From: Pseudomonadota bacterium
Lineage (GTDB): Bacteria; Verrucomicrobiota; Verrucomicrobiia; Chthoniobacterales; UBA6821
Reading direction: 5' to 3'
Length of the DNA: 5,369 bases
Assembly (NCBI GenBank): GCA_009928265.1
Contig: RFPR01000140.1
Location: forward strand, 1-5,369
Shown: positions 1 to 5,369 of the stretch, piece by piece
Layout: each line of letters opens with the position of its first letter
Position numbering within the stretch: the stretch's first letter is position 1
Notes under the pieces: model-generated
What the model was told of the DNA's origin: nothing
The model's database searches: none
What the model saw: only the letters and a program-made list of their open reading frames with translations
Program-made: the position numbers and the translations under genes

Positions 1-3000
1 GACGAACTCGCCTTCGCGGCCACCAATTCCTCCACCACGCGTCAAACGAACTCCTCTCCCCTTACACCCAATAGATTGGCAGGCCTCAGGTTTTTCCTGA
101 CTACCAGCAGCAAGGCCTCGGAAGTCAATATGTTCAATCTTCCCCGCATTTCCCTCTGGCCTCTTAATGACACCAATGCGGCCAACACCAACACGGTCAA
201 TCCCTACCGCATTACAACTTCCGGGACTGCCCGCTGGTCATCTGTTGACAAATTAATGGCGATGGCTTCCACCATCAACGGCTTTCCCTACTACTTCACC
301 CGATATGATCCAAGTGACCAGACCAATGATTTCCAAGGTCGCAACGTCGTCCTCTATAACTACTTGGCTAATTTGCTCCAATCCCCCATCCCGGGTTATA
401 GTAACAGCTTCTCAAGCCGTTGGGGTGCCAATGCGACCTACGAGACAGCCACAGTTTGTTTCGACTATATCCGCAGTTGCATCAACACAGTTGACAGCTA
501 TGGCACCAACACGAGCGGTGGAGATGCCAGCTCTGCGGCAATCCGATATGCCTACTCGTACACCGTCCCGCCGACTAATACGGTGGTAAATACAACAATT
601 GGCGGCACGGCTAATGATCCTGGCATTAATGCTTTTATTCCAGGATTGGGTCAGGTTGTTCCAATCAAAATTGTTACTAATGGAATCACCACCCGTGGTA
701 TCGGACGCTTTCCTGTGCTGAAGAGCGCGACACTTGCCTTTGTGGCAGTCGCCGCTGATCAGCCTCCGCTTATGGTTGATACAATTACGAGAAAACCGTT
801 AAGTCCAGCACAGGTCAATCCTCTCCATCCCTTTCCGACAACCATCTCGGCCTCTTCAGTTCTCACGAATGGTTTCTGGGAAACTGTTGCCTCCAAAAGC
901 CTTACAATATCTCCAGGGAACCCTAATAATGGAAATACAAATACTTATCAGGTGGTTTCGGGAAATAATCAGTTCCCCTCGTGGTTTCCAACCAATGCAA
1001 ATGTGTACTACATCGCCCCTGGATCTACCAATAGTACATTCATCTCAAGTTCAAATTATGTGATACAACTCGGCACAAATCCCTATTTTGACTTTAAATT
1101 CACGCCACCCAGCACGGTTTCTATTAATACTAACTACATCTCTTATCAAGTTGGCAGTCACTCATTCCTTGGTATCTCCGGCGGAGTCACGGTCACTCAT
1201 CCCGGACTAGTCTATGGAGGGGATCTTGATACAAACACTGGAGCCTTTGATCTTTACAATGCCTACTTCTCGACAACCGCCGGTCTGATCCCTGGCCTCG
1301 GTACAACTAACAATAGTTTTACATACACAAATCTCATAAAAGTGAGCAATTCTGACGGTAAACTGATTACGAATTTTACTACGGCAGTCAATCCGCTTCC
1401 TGTCGCCAACTCGAATTCAACTCTCTTTCCCAAACTTTACCAAACTGTAATGCAGCCGGTCCTGATCCTGGATTACGGTCTCCCCAGTCCCGGATATGCT
1501 CCCTACTACGCTAACTTCAAGGTTCGAGTAACCGGTTTGGGAAATTTCAAGGTTGATGGGACTAGCTTTTTTGGAAGTGGGTCCTATGGGGATTGCAACA
1601 CGAATGCAAACCCATACAGTGACTATGTTGGATCATGTTCTGGTCCAGAGATGTCATTGGCTGACAAAAACAATGCTTACACCAATGGAGTTGCCACCGG
1701 GAATTGGCCCTTCTATGGCAATTTTGTCAAAACCAGCGCATCCTCGGATCCCACAGGCAAGACGTTTGCCTTCACTGGCGGCAACTTAAAAGTCGAATTT
1801 CTTAAAACAAGAGCTAGTTACACCACGGCGTCTTCCAATGATATCATTCAGACAATTAATCTAAATTTTCCTAATGCCACATTTCCCACACCGAAATTGT
1901 CTCCCTACAACGGGATGATTGGTGCGGGTTCTTACTACCTTTTCGGAACCAATGATACCTCGGGAAATTGGGTTTCTGGATGTCCACTGAACATGCCGCT
2001 TGCTAAATACCTGATGCCGACCAACAGCACAATCATAGGTAGTGATAAATGGTCCAAATCTTTTCCCTACAACGCCTTATTCCTCCAGGACCTCGGTACC
2101 AACTACAATGCTACGGCCAATACGTTCCGTTCCGTCGAGGTGACCTACGGCGATTGGCGTCTTCCGGCCATGATGCAGACGGTTCCGGCAGCCACCACCC
2201 CGGCCTCGGGGGGGCCCTCTGCCAATAGCCTCTACACAATTAATGATAGTAAGGCGCTATATACACCGCATCGGCTTTATTTTGCTTCCTCCTCGGAGCC
2301 AGGGTTGACTAGTTCTGGATATGCAGTTGGCAGTTTCTTCTGGAGATCTGCCCACACGCTAGTGGGATCCTCGGCGGAAGGCAGAATGGTACCGGGGACT
2401 TTTCTGCAAGGACTGAATAATGCCAACTCCTATGGAGGGGATCCCGGAATGATCTACAATCTCACATCATCAAACTCAACATGGCCAAAAAACCTCTGGG
2501 ATCATCTTTTCCTTTCAGATAGTGAAGGAAATAGCTTCGGCTATCCTTTGGCAGGCAGCACGGTGGATTTCACTGGTAATATTTCGTCAAGTTCTCCTTT
2601 TACCACAATATGGGCCTCAGGAGGTGATTTCGACGATCCTCCAGGAAATATAAGGTCAGCCGGCCCCTTCATCAACAAGAGCGACGAAGGTTCAGCCGTT
2701 AACGATAGGTTAATTTCGGCAAACAAAAATTGGGGTTCCGTCGGCAGAACTCGCTTTGCCCCCAACCTAATGGTTCCCTCAGCCGGAATTCTGGGATCGC
2801 TGCCGGTGGGATTCGACCCTGCTAATCCATCAATCACCAATGCATGGCGCACGCTTCTCTTCTGCCCCAACCCTAACTCACCCAGTCATTCGTCGCTGGA
2901 CCAGATGCCTCCAGACTACATGATCATGGATCTCTTCCGGATTCCTGTGGTGCAGCCCTATCCTCTCGGTGACGCTCTTGCCACGGCTGGACGGGTCAAC

Positions 3001-3771
3001 CTGAACTACCAAATCGCCCCCTTCACCTACATTCACCGCGATAGTGCCCTGCGCGGTGTCCTCAAGTCGGTAGACATTGCCGCAGTCAGGGATGACGATG
3101 GCGATGTTTACAAGGGAGCCGGCTCTAATGCTCTGCCGAGCCAGTTCAGCACCACGACTAATTACTATGCCTACCGCTTTCCAGTGCATCTAGATCAGAC
3201 TCTCCAACAGTTTGATGCCAAGTTCGCCACCAACGGCTTCTTCCGATCAGGTGCCGAAATCTGCTCCATGTGGCTCTATCCGGCCGTAGCCCCCGGCGAT
3301 ACGGCTTCCCAGCAGACTAATCCGGCGACAGCACTCGTGACCGACACGCCGGGCAGCACGACCAGTATCTCCAACTGGTGGTACACCAATCCCGGAACGG
3401 CACGAAAGGGGCTTACAGGGGATAATGCCCGGGAGCGTCCCTATGCCGGTATCTACGCCAATGTCACCACGAAATCGAATGTTTATCAGATTCATTATCG
3501 GGTCCAGATGCTAAAACAGACTCCTGCGGCCCATCCCGGAGCCTACAACACTTTTATCGACCCTGCCAAAGGAGGGATGACTGATAAAGTAGTGGGTGAA
3601 CTTCGTGGTTCGGAAATAATAGAGCGTTATCTTGATCCCTCAGATCCAAATTTACCCGATTTCGCGGGAAGAATCTCATCCGGAGGGATATCTGCTGTTT
3701 CAAATCCCTCCTACAGTCTTGACTCTTACTACAGGTTCCGAGTCTACGATGCCAAACAGCTAACACCCTAG
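1..3771 (+). CDS. Verru_Chthon cassette protein A, 5'-truncated
   Basis: The reading frame is open from base 1 to the TAG at 3769-3771, giving 1256 residues with the N-terminus missing. The TTG at 76 is not the real start, because the 25 codons before it are open and fit the family (DELAFAATN, then RLAGLRFF). Blocks I recognise as typical of Verru_Chthon cassette protein A are SEVNMFNLPRISLWPLND (residues 40-57), VEVTYGDWRLPA (near 2140), GPFINKSDEGS (near 2660), VPSAGILGSLPVGF (near 2780), DYMIMDLFRIPVVQPYP (from residue 972), then ATAGRVNLNYQIAPFTYI and ALRGVLKS, RSGAEICSMWLYP (near 3245), ERYLDPSDPNLPDFA (residues 1208-1222), and the end SYYRFRVYDAKQLTP. The middle is rich in Asn, Thr, Ser and Gly, as in an extended extracytoplasmic protein. 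Family members, as I recall, begin with a membrane segment, which would lie off the window. No catalytic motif is visible and the function is unknown. It is probably the first gene of a pair with the cassette D gene 28 bases downstream. Base composition is uneven, with an AT-rich centre. Confidence 0.87.
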   Translation, partial: DELAFAATNSSTTRQTNSSPLTPNRLAGLRFFLTTSSKASEVNMFNLPRISLWPLNDTNAANTNTVNPYRITTSGTARWSSVDKLMAMASTINGFPYYFTRYDPSDQTNDFQGRNVVLYNYLANLLQSPIPGYSNSFSSRWGANATYETATVCFDYIRSCINTVDSYGTNTSGGDASSAAIRYAYSYTVPPTNTVVNTTIGGTANDPGINAFIPGLGQVVPIKIVTNGITTRGIGRFPVLKSATLAFVAVAADQPPLMVDTITRKPLSPAQVNPLHPFPTTISASSVLTNGFWETVASKSLTISPGNPNNGNTNTYQVVSGNNQFPSWFPTNANVYYIAPGSTNSTFISSSNYVIQLGTNPYFDFKFTPPSTVSINTNYISYQVGSHSFLGISGGVTVTHPGLVYGGDLDTNTGAFDLYNAYFSTTAGLIPGLGTTNNSFTYTNLIKVSNSDGKLITNFTTAVNPLPVANSNSTLFPKLYQTVMQPVLILDYGLPSPGYAPYYANFKVRVTGLGNFKVDGTSFFGSGSYGDCNTNANPYSDYVGSCSGPEMSLADKNNAYTNGVATGNWPFYGNFVKTSASSDPTGKTFAFTGGNLKVEFLKTRASYTTASSNDIIQTINLNFPNATFPTPKLSPYNGMIGAGSYYLFGTNDTSGNWVSGCPLNMPLAKYLMPTNSTIIGSDKWSKSFPYNALFLQDLGTNYNATANTFRSVEVTYGDWRLPAMMQTVPAATTPASGGPSANSLYTINDSKALYTPHRLYFASSSEPGLTSSGYAVGSFFWRSAHTLVGSSAEGRMVPGTFLQGLNNANSYGGDPGMIYNLTSSNSTWPKNLWDHLFLSDSEGNSFGYPLAGSTVDFTGNISSSSPFTTIWASGGDFDDPPGNIRSAGPFINKSDEGSAVNDRLISANKNWGSVGRTRFAPNLMVPSAGILGSLPVGFDPANPSITNAWRTLLFCPNPNSPSHSSLDQMPPDYMIMDLFRIPVVQPYPLGDALATAGRVNLNYQIAPFTYIHRDSALRGVLKSVDIAAVRDDDGDVYKGAGSNALPSQFSTTTNYYAYRFPVHLDQTLQQFDAKFATNGFFRSGAEICSMWLYPAVAPGDTASQQTNPATALVTDTPGSTTSISNWWYTNPGTARKGLTGDNARERPYAGIYANVTTKSNVYQIHYRVQMLKQTPAAHPGAYNTFIDPAKGGMTDKVVGELRGSEIIERYLDPSDPNLPDFAGRISSGGISAVSNPSYSLDSYYRFRVYDAKQLTP

Positions 3772-3799
3772 CTCCTTCATCAGTCGATTCTTAGAAGCG

Positions 3800-4576
3800 G
3801 TGAACTTGCACCATGGAATGAATGCTCACAATTCCCATCAGGAAGAAAATCCCGATATTGATCCCCCACGCGTGCATGAAGAGACGGCATCGTTGCTGAG
3901 TGGCAGGCGCCACTTCCTGAAAGATCTTCCCTCCACATCAGGCCCCGATCTTCGATCATCAAAGTTTACCTCCGGTTTCAGTCTCCTTGAGCTTCTTGTG
4001 GTGATCGGGATCATCGTCCTCATGTCCTCCCTCATGGGCCCCATGATCAACACCGCGCTCCGTGGCACGAAACTGAATCAGGCTGAGGAAATGGTTGTCG
4101 GAGTGCTGAGCCTGTCACGTCAAACTGCACTCACCCAAAACAAGACGGTTGAGCTGCGTCTTTACTCCTACAAGGACTCCACAGTCCCCGGGGACACCGG
4201 TCAGATTCATGCGCTTCAAGCCTTCCTTTTGGATGATTCGGGGAATTATACCCCCGTCATGAAATCCCAACAACTCCCGGAAACAGTCGTTGTGACCACC
4301 AACACCACGCTCTCCACCATATGCACTTTGACCAACACGTCGGACAGCCTTCCGCCCATCCCGCGAGCCTCAACCAATTATCAATGCTATAGTTTTCAAT
4401 TTTACAGCGGCGGCTCGACATCGCTTGCAGGGAATTCCTCGCAGTCAAACTGGTGCTTGACGCTGGAGAACATGCTCGATGACAACGGATCAAACCTCCC
4501 AAAGAGTAGCAATTTTATCACCATCTCCATTGACCCTTACAACGGGTCCTACAGAATTTTCAGGCCAACCTTATAA
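3800..4576 (+). CDS. Verru_Chthon cassette protein D, pseudopilin-like
   Basis: This encodes 258 residues from a GTG start. The prepilin peptidase site is clear: cleavage after G59 before F60-S-L-L-E64, with Glu at mature position +5, followed by a hydrophobic helix to about residue 82. The mature protein would be about 199 residues. The following segments TALRGTKLNQAEEM (about 86-99), LSLSRQTALTQNKTVELRLY (103-122) and the end NFITISIDPYNGSYRIFRP (238-256) resemble Verru_Chthon cassette protein D rather than a generic GspH/FimT pseudopilin. Cys175, Cys196 and Cys219 lie in the mature part. The predicted role is an inner-membrane or envelope pilin-like subunit processed by a PilD-type peptidase, but the substrate and complex are unknown. 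The gene starts 28 bases after cassette A and is probably in the same operon. The start is uncertain: GTG 3800 gives a 59-residue, partly acidic leader, far longer than usual. ATG 3818 and TTG 3893 are in-frame alternatives, and only the TTG has a reasonable upstream purine tract. The frame is closed by a TAA at 3761-3763, so no much longer protein is possible. Confidence 0.87.
   Translation: MNLHHGMNAHNSHQEENPDIDPPRVHEETASLLSGRRHFLKDLPSTSGPDLRSSKFTSGFSLLELLVVIGIIVLMSSLMGPMINTALRGTKLNQAEEMVVGVLSLSRQTALTQNKTVELRLYSYKDSTVPGDTGQIHALQAFLLDDSGNYTPVMKSQQLPETVVVTTNTTLSTICTLTNTSDSLPPIPRASTNYQCYSFQFYSGGSTSLAGNSSQSNWCLTLENMLDDNGSNLPKSSNFITISIDPYNGSYRIFRPTL
3878..3895 (+). promoter_or_regulatory. possible ribosome binding site and alternative TTG start for cassette D
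   Basis: The purine tract GAAGAGA (3878-3884) lies 8 bases before an in-frame TTG at 3893-3895. Starting there would give a 28-residue leader before the prepilin cleavage site, with several basic residues (RR, K, R, K), closer to normal prepilin leaders than the 59-residue version. Neither GTG 3800 nor ATG 3818 has a well-placed Shine-Dalgarno sequence. The match to the consensus is only partial, so this is an alternative reading and not a firm call. Confidence 0.25.
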
Positions 4577-4588
4577 TTCAGTACTGAA
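4577..4588. repeat. 12-base perfect palindrome after the cassette D stop codon
   Basis: TTCAGTACTGAA begins on the base after the TAA of the cassette D gene and equals its own reverse complement. It could fold only as a 4-bp stem with a GTAC loop, so it is weak as a terminator on its own. The five A residues that follow it (4587-4591) would be a T-tract when read on the minus strand. It may be a protein-binding half of the convergent boundary, or chance. Confidence 0.35.
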
Positions 4589-4612
4589 AAAGAGCAGCCT
4601 TATCTAAAAGGC
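4587..4612 (-). terminator. weak candidate terminator for the isomerase operon
   Basis: Read on the minus strand, GCCTT (4612-4608) and AAGGC (4601-4597) form a 5-bp stem around a 6-base loop. TTTTT (4591-4587) follows 5 bases later. It lies about 44 bases beyond the isomerase stop codon and just before the end of the convergent cassette D gene, where a terminator is expected. The stem is short and the spacing to the T-tract is not ideal, so efficiency is doubtful. Confidence 0.3.
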
Positions 4613-4633
4613 AATTCATACCTTCGTTTAGAT
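4602..4633. repeat. inverted repeat in the convergent intergenic gap
   Basis: ATCTAAA (4602-4608) is the exact reverse complement of TTTAGAT (4627-4633). The stem continues inward as AGG (4609-4611) with CCT (4621-4623), leaving a 9-base loop and a 3-base bulge (TCG, 4624-4626). It overlaps the shorter GCCTT/AAGGC hairpin, so the two folds exclude each other. No T-tract follows on the plus strand. The likely job is bounding the 3' ends of convergent transcripts. Confidence 0.4.
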
Positions 4634-4655
4634 GGTTAAGTCGTCTGGCCCCGAC

Positions 4656-5303
4656 CTACTCCATCCGGATGGTCCTGATGATGATTTGATCGGACGGGAA
4701 GTCGTTGCTGTCGGTGGGCGAGGCGCTGATCGCATCGAGGACATCAAGCCCTTCGGTCACGTGCCCGAAAACGGTGTACTGGCCATTGAGTTGCGGCATG
4801 GGGGAGATACAGACGAAAAATTGGCTTCCGTTGGAGAGTCGGGCGGGATTGATCGAATCGGGCAGGCGAGCGGCGGCCACCGCCCCCTTGTCGAGTTTGA
4901 CGCGGATCTCGGGCGGCAATGTGTAACCAGGACCCCCAGTGCCGACACGAGCGTTATCGCCAATGTCTAGACCCACTTTCTGAAGGACGCTTACGGCAAC
5001 CCCTTCGCGGCTCTTGGGGTCACCGGTCTGGACAAGTTGGTGGGGAAAGGCGCGGTGGAAGCGCATCCCGTCGTAATAATGACGCGCGATCAACGTACGG
5101 AAATTCTCCGAGGCACCCGGGGCGGACCTGTCATCGAGTTGGATCACGACACGCGCGGTCTCGGTCTTCTGTTTCTTTTTCGGGAAAGCGATCGTCATCA
5201 CGGCGACCTGCGGGCCGGTTCCCGTGGTCTTGGGGGCCGTGGAGCATCCCGTCACGAGCAGTGCAACCAAGAGAGCGAAGGCGGTGAGGTGTCTTGAATT
5301 CAT
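4656..5303 (-). CDS. cyclophilin-type peptidyl-prolyl cis-trans isomerase, lipoprotein
   Basis: This encodes 215 residues. Residues 1-19 are a lipoprotein signal peptide (basic R4-H5, hydrophobic 6-18) with lipobox V17-T18-G19-C20, so the mature protein should be lipid-anchored at Cys20 facing the periplasm. A cyclophilin domain fills about 33-215. It has YDGMRFHRAFP (78-87), LVQTGDP (90-96), GTGGPGYTLPPEI (121-133), GAVAAAR (140-146), NGSQFFVCIS (158-167) and YTVFGHVTEGLDVLDAI (176-192). Relative to human cyclophilin A numbering, catalytic Arg55 is kept (R84), as are Gln63 (Q92), Gln111 (Q161), Phe113 (F163) and Leu122 (L172). Phe60 is replaced by Gln88, Trp121 by Gln171 and His126 by Tyr176. 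About 20 extra residues separate QTGDP from GTGGPGY, an insertion seen in other bacterial cyclophilins. The expected role is cis-trans isomerisation of Xaa-Pro bonds during folding of exported proteins. The ATG start at 5303 is chosen for the signal peptide. It overlaps the preceding stop codon as ATGA and has no clear Shine-Dalgarno, which suggests translational coupling. Confidence 0.93.
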   Translation of the reverse strand: MNSRHLTAFALLVALLVTGCSTAPKTTGTGPQVAVMTIAFPKKKQKTETARVVIQLDDRSAPGASENFRTLIARHYYDGMRFHRAFPHQLVQTGDPKSREGVAVSVLQKVGLDIGDNARVGTGGPGYTLPPEIRVKLDKGAVAAARLPDSINPARLSNGSQFFVCISPMPQLNGQYTVFGHVTEGLDVLDAISASPTDSNDFPSDQIIIRTIRME

Positions 5304-5369
5304 GTGCCGAAGGTTGCCGTGATGCTGAGCGGAGTCCCCTCCCCGGTCAAGGGATCGGCGGCAAAAAGA
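5300..5369 (-). CDS. 3' end of an unidentified gene upstream of the isomerase
   Basis: On the minus strand a frame enters from the right edge (first full codon at 5368-5366) and runs 22 codons to a TGA at 5302-5300. The stop shares ATGA with the isomerase start codon, a typical arrangement in a translationally coupled operon. The visible residues include LTGEGTPLSI and end in TATFGT, a plausible beta-strand-rich C-terminus. This is too little to name a family. Real coding is inferred from the 4-base overlap and the protein-like composition. The isomerase frame itself is also open to the window edge, so a longer isomerase product is a formal alternative, but that would bury its signal peptide. 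Confidence 0.5.
   Translation of the reverse strand, partial: LFAADPLTGEGTPLSITATFGT

Noticed and set aside
76..78. TTG at 76 as the start of cassette A.
   Set aside because: The frame is open to base 1 and the upstream codons fit the family, so the gene is cut by the window edge.
1212..2443. A 14-base exact direct repeat, CTATGGAGGGGATC, at 1212-1225 and 2430-2443, encoding YGGD both times.
   Set aside because: The flanking protein sequences are not similar, so it does not show an internal domain duplication. One such match in a 3.7-kb gene is not far from chance.
2541..3766. Four minus-strand open frames of 70-109 residues opposite the 3' part of cassette A.
   Set aside because: The plus-strand frame carries the conserved family blocks throughout this region. 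The antisense frames show no domain, ribosome site or operon arrangement.
3813..3821. A two-codon frame ATG GAA TGA overlapping the in-frame ATG at 3818 of cassette D, as a possible minimal regulatory upstream frame.
   Set aside because: There is no ribosome binding site before it, and such a short frame is easily expected by chance.
4632..5297. Several plus-strand open frames opposite the isomerase gene (4632-4970, 4919-5287, 5037-5297).
   Set aside because: They are antisense to a clear cyclophilin with signal peptide and family motifs. Their products are Arg/Gly-rich and resemble nothing, as expected for GC-rich shadows.
5300..5369. A TonB-like C-terminus for the partial right-edge gene, because GEGTPLSITATF faintly recalls the last strand of TonB proteins.
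   Set aside because: Only 22 residues are visible and the resemblance is too general to support a name.

Overview
The window looks like chromosomal DNA from a member of the Verrucomicrobiota. The basis is the pair of plus-strand genes on the left. Their products match, from memory of the families, the 'Verru_Chthon cassette' proteins A and D, which were first named from Verrucomicrobium spinosum and Chthoniobacter flavus. Gene density is high: four coding regions cover almost everything. There are no RNA genes, CRISPR arrays, transposases or long repeats, and no gene-free stretch over 300 bases.

Layout. Bases 1-3771 (+) hold the last 1256 codons of a very large cassette protein A whose true start lies left of the window. 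After 28 bases comes a 258-codon gene (3800-4576, +) for cassette protein D, a pseudopilin-like protein with a G|FSLLE prepilin cleavage and methylation site and one hydrophobic N-terminal helix. A 79-base gap with overlapping inverted repeats separates this pair from two minus-strand genes that converge on it. These are a lipoprotein cyclophilin-type peptidyl-prolyl isomerase (4656-5303) and the last 22 codons of an unidentified gene (5300-5369), whose stop overlaps the isomerase start as ATGA.

How they may work together. A and D are very probably co-transcribed, and the prepilin site suggests a cell-envelope role for D. The usual cassette also contains proteins B and C. They are not between A and D here, so they are upstream of the window, elsewhere, or absent. 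The function of this cassette family is unknown to me, so it is the best candidate for an undescribed system. The isomerase would act in protein folding on the periplasmic side and is probably translated in coupling with the gene before it. It shares an envelope location with the A/D pair, but nothing in the sequence links them functionally.

Base composition is uneven. The middle of gene A falls to roughly 32-47% GC in sampled 60-base lines, its 3' part reaches about 67%, and the isomerase reaches about 72%.
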